Assembly (NCBI GenBank): GCA_964019335.1 | Contig: OZ025653.1 | Coordinates: forward strand, 372,001 to 436,000 | Length of the DNA: 64,000 nucleotides | Direction of reading: 5' to 3' | DNA from: Diplonema japonicum | Lineage: Eukaryota > Euglenozoa > Diplonemea > Diplonemida > Diplonemidae | Shown here: positions 28,887 through 39,027 of the stretch, piece after piece | How the letters are laid out: the number at the start of each line of letters is the position of its first letter | How positions within the stretch are numbered: the stretch's first letter is position 1 | Notes under the pieces: model-generated | What the model was told of the DNA's origin: nothing | What the model saw: the letters and a program-made list of their open reading frames with translations, nothing else | Databases searched by the model: none | Position numbers and translations under genes: made by a program

Positions 28887-29494
28887 TTTTGTTTTGTACC
28901 CTTCACCCCTTCGCCACAGGTGCAAGCAGACAGGCTCAAGATCGTTCGAAGTACGGCGTTTCCTGTTTTTTTTCCCCTTCTATTTGAATGGTGGAACACA
29001 CATACCAAATTGACCACTGTCTCCAGCTTAAATTGAAGTCGATCGGTTTGATATTAGCATCAGCTGTTGGTGAATGTAAAAAGAAAAAGGGGGGGGGGGG
29101 GGATAATACTTTTTTTGAACGATAGTTGTTGCAGCCTACCCGGCGTCACATTCTTCCCCGATTCTATCCCTGGCCGCACGAACGATCGTGACATCTTTTC
29201 TTTTTTTTGTCTCTCACCCTGGGGCCCCTCCGTTGACCCCTTCCTGTATGGTTTCTTTTGTTACACAACCGTTTTAACGGGGGAGGGGAAAAAAAACAGA
29301 GTTCTTATGGGGGAAGGGGAGAATAACAAGGGCTTTAAAAAAAAAAAAAGATAATTGTGGAGTTTTCTTTGCATTTTATTCCCTTCCCCCAGGGCTATGT
29401 TGGCAAGAAACAGGGAAACCTTTTCCCGTACCCGTTTCCTTATTTTTCAGATACTTAAAAAAAACCCCCCCCTTCTTATTTATGTATTTTCTCC
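28887..29494. other. Spacer without a recognisable gene
   Basis: Mixed sequence with G and A homopolymers (about 29089-29102 and 29338-29350). A short palindrome (GAACGATCGTGAC region, 29180-29195) is present. No gene supported. Confidence 0.4.
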
Positions 29495-30490
29495 TCAAAC
29501 CTCATCGATATCCTTCTCTTCTACTTTAACGGTTTCTTTATCATCCTTCCCAGAGGCCTCTTCTTTCTCTTCATCTTTCTCCTCTTTCTTCTCATCTTTC
29601 TTCTCGTCTTTCTCATCTTTCTCGTCTTTCTTCTCTTCTTTCTTCTCATCTTTCTCTTCTTTCTCTTCCTCCTTATCTTCGCTTGACTCGCTTCCCTTCT
29701 TTGCATCTGCAGAAGAGTCAGACTCCGAGTCTTCGTTTTCAGCAGCACGCGAGAAGTGCTTTTTAAATGACTTGTCCAAGTGTCGTTTGCTGACGACATT
29801 GGGGTCGAGGTTAGCGGTGAGACGGTCCAGTCCTTTTCTCTCCGCCTTGATGTGCTTTACGTAGGTGTCATGCTCTTGTTTGATTTCGGCATCAACAATG
29901 GGAGCAATGGTGGAAATGTTGGACTCGGCAGGCCAGAAGACCTCAAGGGGAAGCACCTGTTTCATTTTATTTCCCCTTTCCCCAAAACACACCTCTGTCT
30001 GTATCTTCGCCTTTCCCTCCAACAACTCCGACTCCGCCAGGAACCCCTCAAGCGACGCAAAAATAGTTTCATTCTGAGCCGACGTGTTGTACAAGACTAA
30101 GGATCGGTACTGCGATCCAATTTCATCGCCCTTTTTTATTTTTTTTCTTTTTTTTTTTTAAATCCAAACCTGAGCGTGCATGGAAGTGGGGTCGTGTCCA
30201 TGCCAGAACACACTCATTATGCCCCGAAGTGGCTGATCCGCCTCTGTGTAGGTGATCTTGATGACCTCGGCGTGGCCGGTCTTCCCCTTCATCACCGATC
30301 TGTAGTCGGGCTTCTTGAAGAAGCCGCCTGCGTACCCTTGTTCAATGGAGCCCAGTTTGAGTTTCCCGCTGTCCTCCGCTTCTTGGAAGGTCTTCTTGGC
30401 TTTGAAAAAGCAACCCATGCCGAGAACAACCTCGTCTGCCGCAACCGCCGCCGCGCAACAGACGAGCACCGCAAGCAGTTTGTACACCAT
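29495..30490 (-). CDS. msrA: Secreted or ER peptide-methionine sulfoxide reductase A with an acidic Lys/Glu tail, three exons
   Basis: Exons 30170-30490, 29993-30130, 29495-29956; introns of 39 nt (GTTTG...AAAAAG) and 36 nt (GTGTG...AAACAG, in frame). 306 residues. A signal peptide (MVYKLLAVLVCCAAAVAA) precedes VVLGMGCFFKAKKTFQEAE, the MsrA active-site motif with Phe instead of the usual Trp in GCFW. Then come GYAGGFFKKPDYRSV, GHAEVIKITY, FWHGHDPTS, GSQYRSLVLYNTSAQ and VLPLEVFWPAE, all in MsrA order across the splice joints. The enzyme reduces methionine S-sulfoxide in proteins. The last 90 residues are a highly charged Lys/Glu/Asp tail not usual for MsrA. Confidence 0.85.
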
Positions 30491-30566
30491 GTTTTTTCTT
30501 GTTCACAAACCCTTTTTTTGGGGGGGGGTTGAGTGGGGTGAGAATTATATATAAAAAAAAACCTTC

Positions 30567-31724
30567 TTAGGAACTTCGTCCCCCGAAAATACGTGCGCTC
30601 TCAATCCTAACGGCGTCCCTTCTACCGACGATTTCCTTGTCTATCCCAGCGGCTTTGTACGCTGCTTGCAGGCCCTCAACGATCGCGGGTGTCTCTGATC
30701 GGTTGTGCGCATGAAGTGCAGTGCGCACAGCGTCCACGTACGATACGTCCTTACAGTTCACGCAGATGTTAATCAGATGACGAGCGTGGGCTGTCGTGAA
30801 GGGCACTCCTAATGAGGTTAAAGCTTCGAATAAAGAAAACGCGTATTGGTAGAAAAACCGTTGCTCCTGCGGGTCATGTTGGAAGTAAAGGGCTGCCTCC
30901 GAACAAGAGGAAAATATTTGCCGGGAAAGCTCCACTGAGGGCGCGCTGAAATCCCCGAGAACCGCAACAGCATCACGATACGCGTGCAGTCGTGACAGGG
31001 TTTCGCAAGCTGCGGAGCCGATCCTTTCGTCGCTGACGCTTCCTTTGTAGATGTTCAAAGCAGTTTCGGGTGATTGGCAAGACCATAGTAACCCAAGTCG
31101 GTAGAGGACAGTGTTGCGGTCCCATTCCCAGATTGTAAAATGTTGCTCCATCATATTCTTCGCCTCGTCTTGTGTGAGTAACGTAACGATGTCTTTCAGG
31201 GTGGTGTCGAATGGGGCGGTGCCCCCTAGTGCTTCCAGTGCTGCATTTGCATTTTTTTTGTGAATGGCGAGGCCTCTGGACAATGCTTGGACTGCGTGCG
31301 GGCTTGGGTCTAGATTCGTGTTCAAAAAGAGACAGGTTACCTCCTTGTACAATTGTTCGTTTTTCACGATTCTCAAGAGAAGGGTTCCAAAGGTCCCGTC
31401 AGATGGGCATCCACCTGCGTCTAGTAGTTTTCTCAGCATTTCAACGGCTTTGTCTATCTGTCCGTTGTGCTGGTGATTTTGTATTAACAAATCGTAGCAT
31501 CGGCTGCCCATTTTGTATCCTTGGCTTTCCAGTTTTTGAACTATTTTTGTTAATTCTCTTGTCGACTTTGTCCTGTGAGGCTCCAAGAGCTCGTAACACT
31601 CGCCATCTTCATAAATGCCTATGTTTTGCGTTTTCAAAAAACTCGTCGTTCCTTTCTCTTCCTTCACAGGCCTTCCTCTTAGTATCTCGACAATATTCTC
31701 TACTGCCCTTCTCCTCTTCAGCAT
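30567..31724 (-). CDS. Pentatricopeptide-repeat (PPR) protein, probably mitochondrial
   Basis: 385 residues starting MLKRRRAVENIVEILRGRPV. PPR units of about 35 residues are clearest at CYDLLIQNHQHNGQIDKAVE...GGCPSDGTFGTLL (about 78-115); helical pairs continue through the protein with weaker matches. No membrane segment. The Arg-rich start could act as a mitochondrial presequence. PPR proteins bind organellar RNA for processing, stability or translation; the target is not predictable here. A 7-codon upstream ATG frame overlaps the start out of frame (about 31718-31738). A second PPR-like gene lies at 34722. Confidence 0.75.
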   Translation of the reverse strand: MLKRRRAVENIVEILRGRPVKEEKGTTSFLKTQNIGIYEDGECYELLEPHRTKSTRELTKIVQKLESQGYKMGSRCYDLLIQNHQHNGQIDKAVEMLRKLLDAGGCPSDGTFGTLLLRIVKNEQLYKEVTCLFLNTNLDPSPHAVQALSRGLAIHKKNANAALEALGGTAPFDTTLKDIVTLLTQDEAKNMMEQHFTIWEWDRNTVLYRLGLLWSCQSPETALNIYKGSVSDERIGSAACETLSRLHAYRDAVAVLGDFSAPSVELSRQIFSSCSEAALYFQHDPQEQRFFYQYAFSLFEALTSLGVPFTTAHARHLINICVNCKDVSYVDAVRTALHAHNRSETPAIVEGLQAAYKAAGIDKEIVGRRDAVRIESARIFGGRSS

Positions 31725-32186
31725 TTCTTTAGTGGCATTTCGTTTGATCTTTTTTCTTTTTTTTTCTCTCGCTCTTTTCTTTTAAGTGTCTTGGGAAGGG
31801 GGATCAGTGCAAACGGAGGAGAGAAAGAATGAAGTGAAATGAAATGAGTTAGACATTCAATTAGCGTTTCTTCCCCTTTTTTTTTGGTTTCTTTTTCTTT
31901 TTTTTTTTTTCGCATCCAGTTGTAAGAAGCCCATGGTACAGGTTCTTTTTTTTTAATATGAGATATTTGAAAAATGAAAAAAAACTTTTCTTCCCATTTT
32001 ATCGTTTTTTTTTCTCTTTTTTTTTCTTCTTGTTTTCTTCGCCTTTCCGTTTTTTTTTTTTTTTTTTCATTATCACTCAAAATTTCAAAGGGAAAAAAAA
32101 AAGGGTAGGTATTTGGAGAGGGAAATATAACATCTTTTTTTTTTTTTCTTTTTTTTTTTTCAATTGAAGTAAAATGGCAACAACCA
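31725..32186. other. T/A-rich spacer
   Basis: Pyrimidine-rich sequence on the plus strand (purine-rich on the gene strand) between the Nudix and PPR genes. No gene seen. Confidence 0.5.
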
Positions 32187-33077
32187 TCACAGTTTGCTGA
32201 TTTTGTACATCGTGCCACCAGCAGCGGTGAGCACCGACATCAAGGCAAAAACAGCATGGATCTGTAAGTGGGAATACCAGTTGAGGTTCAGTCCCAACAC
32301 CGACGACAAGGCCACAGTCCCTCGTACAAAACTGTTGTTCAACGGCCCGAGAACACCTTCGTAGTGAAAACCAGGAAGCGGGCTGAAAAGTTCTTTCTTG
32401 ACACCGGTTTTGGCCACAACGTGAGCTGTCATCCAGAGGGTCAGCCCCCATAAACGGAAGCCATAATCATCTGTGATATCTTTTGCATTGGTTCGCTCTG
32501 TCAGAGGGAGATCGATAGCAGGAAAGGCTACATGGTCGATTCCAAAGATACCCAAGGCCATCCACATCTTCCTTTCGACGAAAGGCTTTTTCTCGCCTTG
32601 TTTGAACGGTTCTGGCCATCGCACACATGATTTTGCCTTCTCCTTTGTAAAATCAGATATTTTAGCCCATCCCACAGCCGATATCTCGCTGTCATTTAGA
32701 ACCAACGCGGGTGTTTCGTCAACAGTTTGGTGGTACACCATACAGGACACAGACAGTTCCTTACCGGCTGTTCTGTCGTCGATCCTTCCTAGGTATTCGT
32801 ACCCGTTGTGAAGGTTCAGGCCTATCTCCTCCAGGACCTCCCTCTCGGCTGTTTCTCTGATGTTTTTGTCGGTTTTGTCCTTCTTCCCTCCTGGGAAGGC
32901 CACCTGACCGCTCCACCTGTCGCCCGCGTTCGTTGCCCTGAGGATGAACATCATTTCCAACTCGTCCTTCCCTCGCAATATACACGCAACACCTGCCCGC
33001 CTTTCCGTTGGCCGTATGACCGGTTTCTTCTGCAGTCCCGTCTTTAGAACCTCCAGCATGGTTCGCTTTCCACTCAT
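32187..33077 (-). CDS. Nudix hydrolase of the CoA pyrophosphatase type, with peroxisomal SKL end
   Basis: 296 residues. FILRATNAGDRWSGQVAFPGG is close to the CoA-Nudix (UPF0035) signature, followed by the Nudix box ETAEREVLEEIGL (about residues 76-88). These enzymes cut CoA or acyl-CoA to 3',5'-ADP and phosphopantetheine, as NUDT7/NUDT19 do in peroxisomes. The protein ends exactly in SKL before the stop, a canonical PTS1. The C-terminal third (about 200-290) is additional to the core and contains hydrophobic stretches (LWGLTLWMTAHVVA, AVFALMSVLTAAG), so membrane association is possible. Single exon. Confidence 0.85.
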   Translation of the reverse strand: MSGKRTMLEVLKTGLQKKPVIRPTERRAGVACILRGKDELEMMFILRATNAGDRWSGQVAFPGGKKDKTDKNIRETAEREVLEEIGLNLHNGYEYLGRIDDRTAGKELSVSCMVYHQTVDETPALVLNDSEISAVGWAKISDFTKEKAKSCVRWPEPFKQGEKKPFVERKMWMALGIFGIDHVAFPAIDLPLTERTNAKDITDDYGFRLWGLTLWMTAHVVAKTGVKKELFSPLPGFHYEGVLGPLNNSFVRGTVALSSVLGLNLNWYSHLQIHAVFALMSVLTAAGGTMYKISKL

Positions 33078-33238
33078 TTTAATTTTTCTCTTTTCTTTTT
33101 TGTTTTGTTTTCACCCTACGGTTTCTCACGAGGTATAAATTGAATTTTTCGGGGGGGTTCGTCTTCTCACTATTCTTTTTTTTTTATTGTCTCATTTTCT
33201 TTTCAGTCAAAACTTTTCTTCTTTATTCTTTTCTCTTT

Positions 33239-34552
33239 TTAAAGATCTGTCGGATAATCCACTGCAGGCTCGATGGAGTCGGCGGGCGATATGAACTTCA
33301 GAAACAGCCATATGAAATGATCGATCGCAGTGAGGCCCGCACAAATGACCCCGTACACCCTTCCAAGAGAGAGGCCCATATAGATCCGATCAGGGAGGGA
33401 CGCAGGAGAAGCCGTGGCCACCTTGTTGTAGACAGCAATAGTCCGTTTCGTCACATCATTCCAATTGTACATGTCGGCGATGCGTGCGTGATGGTCCCAT
33501 GGGACCACTGACCGCACTTGCGATATGGCCTGCGTCACACAAGCCGCAATGGAACGAGGGTCAGGTTCAGCTAAGATCAACATGTCGTGAGGCATGACTT
33601 CGGGAACACCGCCCACACGTGTGGACACAACAAGGTGCCCACATGCTGCTGCTTCGATGATGGCGATGCAGAAGGCTTCTGTTAATGATGTGTTTACGAA
33701 CACCTGCCCACGCCTCAGCACCCCGGGTACGTCTTCGTGTTTAACTTCTCCCAACAACTCTACTCTTCTATGCAAATTGTTGCGCTCCACCATTTGCTCG
33801 ATCTGCAGACGTCGCGGGCCATCTCCCCCTATCACCCACCGCACGCCTTTGTGTTTTTTGCATATCATCGGGATCACATCCGCAAGCAGATCTGCTCCTT
33901 TGCGGTACACCAACCGTGTGATGGCGACGATGGTGATGGGTGTGTCTTGTAGAATAGACCCCCACGTGCCTGAGGATGGTGTGGGTTTGAACTTGTCGGG
34001 GTCTGTTGCATTCGGGATCACCGACACCTTTGAGGGTTTTATCTTCGCACGCAGCACAGTGTTCTCACGACAGGTGTGCGAGACACAGATGACTTGTCCG
34101 ACATTTGTGAGGGACCATTCGAGCACCTTGTTGATGTGGATAGACGCAGCATCGGCAAAACCGAAAAGAGAATGGTCCGTGAACACGGTGGGGATGCCCA
34201 TTGTGGTGGCATGGAACATAGCCTCATGGCACATGTTCGACGTGGTTTGATGCCCATGCACAATGGTCGCCTTTTCCCTGATAAATATCTGCCGCAACAA
34301 CGGGAACATGCCGTGCACTGTTGGGAGCGTCACCGTTCCAGGGGGGAGCCTGACGGCGTACAACGGGCAGTAATAAACTTTAACACCGTTTGTGATCCAC
34401 CGTATGCCCTGCCTGTCCCCGTATGCCCTCGTAACAATGACCACCTTGTGCCCTAACTTCACAAGACACTGCGACAAGTTAAAGATGTGAATCTCTACAC
34501 CACCGAATCCTGGGTAGAAGAAGTCCGACACGATGCATATGTGGTGCCGCAT
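33239..34552 (-). CDS. PIGA: GPI GlcNAc-transferase catalytic subunit PIG-A
   Basis: 437 residues, normal length for PIG-A/GPI3. The N-terminus IVSDFFYPGFGGVEIHIFNL is the family hallmark; HGHQTTSNMCHEAMFHA and VFTDHSLFGFADAASIHINK follow. A GT4 glycosyltransferase core has ITRLVYRKGADLL, IGGDGPRR and the EX7E motif EAFCIAIIE. A C-terminal membrane segment (VYGVICAGLTAIDHFIWLFL) anchors it in the ER with the active site in the cytosol. It transfers GlcNAc from UDP-GlcNAc to phosphatidylinositol, the first step of GPI anchor synthesis. No introns. GPI anchors are abundant in euglenozoan surface proteins. Confidence 0.95.
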   Translation of the reverse strand: MRHHICIVSDFFYPGFGGVEIHIFNLSQCLVKLGHKVVIVTRAYGDRQGIRWITNGVKVYYCPLYAVRLPPGTVTLPTVHGMFPLLRQIFIREKATIVHGHQTTSNMCHEAMFHATTMGIPTVFTDHSLFGFADAASIHINKVLEWSLTNVGQVICVSHTCRENTVLRAKIKPSKVSVIPNATDPDKFKPTPSSGTWGSILQDTPITIVAITRLVYRKGADLLADVIPMICKKHKGVRWVIGGDGPRRLQIEQMVERNNLHRRVELLGEVKHEDVPGVLRRGQVFVNTSLTEAFCIAIIEAAACGHLVVSTRVGGVPEVMPHDMLILAEPDPRSIAACVTQAISQVRSVVPWDHHARIADMYNWNDVTKRTIAVYNKVATASPASLPDRIYMGLSLGRVYGVICAGLTAIDHFIWLFLKFISPADSIEPAVDYPTDL

Positions 34553-34721
34553 TGAGCATCCCTGGGTGTGTTAACAGTGATTGGCCCCCGCTGAATAAAA
34601 GAACCCCTTTCACAGTACATGGACAGTCTTCGATCTTTTCATGGTTCGCAGGGAACCTCTGTCTTCTATGGTGTCCTCCTGCGGGTGGGTGTTATAATAT
34701 ATTATTGCAATTCCCCTATAT

Positions 34722-35864
34722 TCACACCTGTAACTTAGCAACAGGCATTTTTTTGTTGTTTTGCAGATGCCGCTTTATGGCGTCACCGATTACATCCCTT
34801 TTTTTAGGCGCGGCTTGTGTCTTCATTTTGGTCTTTCGTTTCTCGACGGCTTTCTTCTCGGCTTCTAATAGCTTCTTAAGCAACGCTGGTCTGCAAGCTG
34901 CGAGGGTTCGCTTGTAACGGTTTTTCGCCTCTGCTCGCATCGTTCTGCTCTCCTTCCGCTCGCCTTCCTTTCTCAACAGCTTCGAGTACGCAATGAGAAG
35001 CTCTGATGAGACTTGTTTCTGGTCCAAGGCGTTCTTGTAAAGCCGGCGGGCGCGTTTCGTTGCGTTATGAGAAACGTAAACCTTCATAAGCTGTGCAGTG
35101 GCTTGCCGGTTAAGAGGAAGGCCTTGTTCAAAGCACTGCATGACCGCGAGTTCTGCAGTGTCGAAGTTTTCGCTGATGTTTGGTGAGTTCGCGCAAGCCT
35201 GTAGGAAATAGAAGTAAGACTCCGCGGTGAGATCAATTCCAGATTTCTGCATCCGGAGGAAAACATCCGCAACACCGGGAAGGTCTCCTGCCTTGCCGTA
35301 GACAGAAAGAAACTGGTTCCATATGAGTGGGCTGGCGTCTATACCTTCGTGTTCAAGGAATGACATCAAAGACTCAGCTTTGTGCCTAGCTGTCTCAGAG
35401 TACATCAGACATTTCTTCAGGACGGTTAGAACAGTCTCTTCGTCAGGTAGAGTACCGTCCAACACCATGAAATCGAACACGACCCTGCAGTTTGCGTATG
35501 ACCGCTGGGACCGTAGGAGCTGGGAGTAAACCTGCGCGTCGGGTTCTACACCGGATGCAACGCACGCATCAAAGAGAGTCTGTGCAGCCTCCTGCGTCGT
35601 GCTCAGTTTCTTTTTTCTTTTATCCGCTTTTGGCAGGTACGACAGTGCAGCTGACCATGATTTCGTCCATACTTGGTGTCCCTCACTTTTCATCTCATCC
35701 AAGACCTTTTGTAAACCCTGTACTGCGTTCTTCCCCTTCACTCCTTCCTTCAACATGCCCGGGAACACCTTCTCTTGCATATACGCAGCTACTTGTGTAT
35801 CACCCATCTTTGCCGCATCGCTTGACCCCCATCTTGATCCCCACTTTAAGCTACGACGTAGCAT
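34722..35864 (-). CDS. PPR-like helical repeat protein, probably mitochondrial
   Basis: 380 residues starting MLRRSLKWGSRWGSS, an Arg-rich start that could target mitochondria. Repeats of about 35 residues are visible: AQTLFDACVASGVEPDAQVY, FDFMVLDGTLPDEETVLTVL, LMSFLEHEGIDASPLIWNQF, VFLRMQKSGIDLTAESYFYF and MQCFEQGLPLNRQATAQLMK. The last 90 residues are Lys/Arg-rich and helical, suiting RNA binding. Single exon. Role in organellar RNA metabolism is inferred from the family. Confidence 0.75.
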   Translation of the reverse strand: MLRRSLKWGSRWGSSDAAKMGDTQVAAYMQEKVFPGMLKEGVKGKNAVQGLQKVLDEMKSEGHQVWTKSWSAALSYLPKADKRKKKLSTTQEAAQTLFDACVASGVEPDAQVYSQLLRSQRSYANCRVVFDFMVLDGTLPDEETVLTVLKKCLMYSETARHKAESLMSFLEHEGIDASPLIWNQFLSVYGKAGDLPGVADVFLRMQKSGIDLTAESYFYFLQACANSPNISENFDTAELAVMQCFEQGLPLNRQATAQLMKVYVSHNATKRARRLYKNALDQKQVSSELLIAYSKLLRKEGERKESRTMRAEAKNRYKRTLAACRPALLKKLLEAEKKAVEKRKTKMKTQAAPKKRDVIGDAIKRHLQNNKKMPVAKLQV

Positions 35865-36172
35865 TTCTCCTTTTAAATGATCGGTTTTCTTTTTTTAGGG
35901 GGGAAGCGGCTTTTTGGTGGGATTTCTTTTTTTTTTTTAGGGTGGGCGAAACGGGCGAATTAAAGAAGAAGAAGAAAAAAAAAAAAACCGCAACAATCTT
36001 ACCTTATAGCGGTGGTCAACGGGGCTCGACCCGACTTTTTCTTCTCTTCTTCTTTTCATTCTTTCCGAAAAAGAACCCTGAGTTGTCTTTACAATACAAA
36101 CTCATCTCTCGCCCATATAGACGATGGGGAAGCTCCACTTGTTGTTAATACATAAGAAATGGATATTACATT

Positions 36173-36206
<34 letters not shown>

Positions 36207-36461
36207 GCAGGATGGAATAAAACATGGAAGAGAAAAAAAAAAACTTTTCTTTTGAAACAATATCTAGCAGCGGGGAGAGAGAACAAGGCATGGGCCAACT
36301 GTACAGGTTTTCCTGGTTTACCTTTAACTTTCTCCTTTTTTTTTCCCCTCTTTTTTTTTCTTCTGGAAAAAGAGCGAATAACGATTCTACAACAGCAAAG
36401 GACACACACCCAGCAGGTCAGTCAAGACTCGGGAGGAACCGAGCGTTCCGTCTTATAGTAA
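35865..36461. other. Spacer without a recognisable gene
   Basis: Homopolymer-rich with a short GC-richer stretch at 36005-36035. No supported feature. Confidence 0.45.
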
Positions 36462-36616
36462 TCATGGTTGTATTCTGAAGCCTTCAGACTCCGATGAAGA
36501 ACTGTCGATATCGCTGAAGGTGCTCAGCGTGTAGAGGTGGTTGGAGGGGTCGTCAGAGGGAGGGGGCTGGGGAGGTTGATAGTGATCATAGAGAAGCGGT
36601 TGCTTCAAAGAGTGTT

Positions 36617-36647
<31 letters not shown>

Positions 36648-37424
36648 TTGCACTTGCTGAACGGGTGTCGGGGTACGCGTGCTCCGAGGCTGGTACTGAG
36701 AGGGAGGAGGAATAGGCTGCGCTCCAGGAGGAGCGCGAGGCGGCGGGTCTTCAAGCGCAATTAATAACGGAGCTTGGGTCCCACCCACATCGTACCACTC
36801 CCTTGTACAGTCTGGTGTTTCCTTCCCTGCATGCGGTGCTGCCGATGTAACAAATGCCCGTCCCGCTTCAAAATCCTTCATGTCATCTGTGATCCTCCAA
36901 AACCCATCAGGCGAGCTGTAAACCCATCTTTCCGGTGCCCTTCTCTTCCAAGTGGGAAAGCCGTTAACACAATGCGGGGTGATAATGTACAAACCTTCGT
37001 TGTTTGAGAATTGCTGGTCTGGGCATGTTATCCGAAGGGCCTCAGGGGTTGCCTTTCGTGGAGCCACGCTTACCACACCTTCTGAAAGTACAGACGGGGC
37101 GCACACTGTACTTGCAGGCGGTCCCGGTTCCGACTCCTTGTCCATGCTCGCCATGGACTGCTCACCGCGGTTTTTAGCCCGCGGCGGGGGCGGGCCACTG
37201 GACCGCGTCCCTTCTCCGTTCTTCGAGCACATCACGAACCACAGCGCGCAACACCCTAATGTCAACAGCACAAACCCGATCAACAGCAACACGAACTCAA
37301 AGCACACAACGTCTATCCCCAAAAACGTAAAGTCACACCACTGGTCCGATGTATCCAACGGCGGGGCGGACAGCGTGCTTGTCAGGGTGGGGGTCGTCAC
37401 ATTGCCCTCTGTCCTGTTGCTCAT
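36462..37424 (-). CDS. Single-pass membrane protein with an NG-x-Y/W domain and a Gln tract
   Basis: 320 residues. A short outer or luminal N-terminus with NRT and NVT sites, a membrane segment (about residues 40-66, VLLLIGFVLLTLGCCALWFV), then a cytosolic-looking part. Residues about 135-210 hold NNEGLYIITPHCVNGFPTWK, RWVYSSPDGFWRI and later TREWYDVGG: the same NG-x-Y, NG-x-P-x-W, strand, GxW order seen in the proteins at 9296 and 14058. After a Pro-rich stretch comes a run of about 13 Gln, encoded by mixed CAA and CAG, and a Ser/Asp/Glu end. No enzyme motif. Function unknown. Confidence 0.75.
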
Positions 37425-37582
37425 CCTGCTATGCGGTGTATTGACGGGTTACAAAAAACTAAAAACACGATTTGATAAGCGGAAGGGCGGGGGTTGGGTA
37501 CAAAAAAAAATGGGGGTATTTTTTTTTTTTTGATTTTTCTTTTTTTTTTTTTGATTCAAACACTATGTTAAACCTTAACAGC

Positions 37583-38347
37583 TTATTCCCTGTTCTTCTG
37601 ACCACCACGGTGGCGGCCGGTCCTCCTGGCGGCGATCAGACCGGACTTCTGGCCGGGGGGGCAGGCACGCTGCACGGTGGTGGGGTGACCAACGTGCTGA
37701 TGGTTACCACCACCGTGAGGGTGCTCCACCGGGTTACGGGCAACACCTCGGATGGTAGGCCAGCACTTACGCTTAGCCTTGGCGGCGTAGTGGGCAGCAC
37801 CAGCCTTGAGGAGGGGCTTCTCGGTACGGCCACCACCAGCGATGATACCGATCATGGCACGGCAGTTCCAGGAGATGGACTTCTTCTCACCAGATGGGAG
37901 CTTGATCCTGGTCCTCTCCTGCTCGGGAAGGTGCGAGATCACAATGCAGTACTCACCAGAGGCACGGGCAATGGAGCCACGGTCACCAGTCTTCAGCTCC
38001 ACGTTGCACACAATGGAACCCTCAGGTACCATCTTGAGGGGAAGGCAGTTCCCGATAGCAAGCTCAGCACGCTTACCGCAGTACAGGAACTGACCGGTCT
38101 GCATACCCTCGACAGCGATCATACGGGCCTGCATCCTCTTGTACTTGTACGGGTGGCGGAACTGCACAAGGGCAATGGGGGCACCACGGCCTGAGTCGTG
38201 GACAATCTGCCTGACAGTTCCCTTCACGAAACCCCTCCTCTCACCGAAGTCAAGAGGCCTAAGCTTGGCGGCACCTTTACGCTTGTGGGTGTGCGCAGTG
38301 AAGATGCTACCGGCACCCTTACGCTGAGCCAAGATACACTTACCCAT
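37583..38347 (-). CDS. RPL8: 60S ribosomal protein L8 (uL2)
   Basis: 254 residues, standard for eukaryotic uL2. [26 protein letters not shown]-type region ([20 protein letters not shown]) and the invariant [18 protein letters not shown] near residues 206-223, which lies at the peptidyl-transferase region, are all present. It ends [12 protein letters not shown]. Codons are strongly biased to C/G endings, as expected for a highly expressed gene. Single exon, with an A-rich leader directly before the ATG. Confidence 0.98.
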   Translation of the reverse strand: MGKCILAQRKGAGSIFTAHTHKRKGAAKLRPLDFGERRGFVKGTVRQIVHDSGRGAPIALVQFRHPYKYKRMQARMIAVEGMQTGQFLYCGKRAELAIGNCLPLKMVPEGSIVCNVELKTGDRGSIARASGEYCIVISHLPEQERTRIKLPSGEKKSISWNCRAMIGIIAGGGRTEKPLLKAGAAHYAAKAKRKCWPTIRGVARNPVEHPHGGGNHQHVGHPTTVQRACPPGQKSGLIAARRTGRHRGGQKNRE

Positions 38348-39027
38348 TTTTTTTCTTTTTTTTTAAAAACTTGGAGATCCGCCGTCTGTTTTTGTTTTTT
38401 TTTTGTAATCGTATTTTAAAAAAGGCAAGGGGAACCCGGCATAAAAAACTCAAAGTGCAGGACAAACCCCCTCATGGAGGGCCGCCCTTGTGGAAAAAAA
38501 AAATGAAGAAGGCCTAACGAAAAGAAAAAAGAAAGGGGAAAAAAAGAATAGCATTGTTGCATAACAGAGGAAAGAACCAGAAGGAACAAAAAAACCACAA
38601 AAGATGAAGAGAAAAAAAAAGAAAATGAAAAAGGGGGCGAAAACAAATAGGTGGGTTTAGAAAGGGTAAGGGGTCTGGGCTAATAAACTGATACAACTTT
38701 GTTTTTTTTTTGTTTTTTTTTTAAAAAAAAGAAAGAAAAAAAATCATTCTTTCTACAAAAGACTGCCCTTTTTTATTATTATTATTTCTTTTTAAAAGTG
38801 CTCTGTCTTTAGAATCTTCTTTTTTTTTCTTCTTCCCTATTTCACTTCATTTCTTTTTCTTTTTTCCTTTTCTGGTTCTCACCCACCACAAAAAAAAAAA
38901 AAAAATGGAATCCCATACAAAAGTAAGTCAAAAGAATTCATAGACTTACATAAGAAACAGAAGGGCACCTGTATTATATATTTATAATCAAAAAAAAAAA
39001 CTTTTTTCACATCATGAGCATCCCCAT
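38348..39027. other. Homopolymer-rich spacer
   Basis: No convincing frame or RNA gene. Purine-rich and T-rich blocks alternate. Confidence 0.5.
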
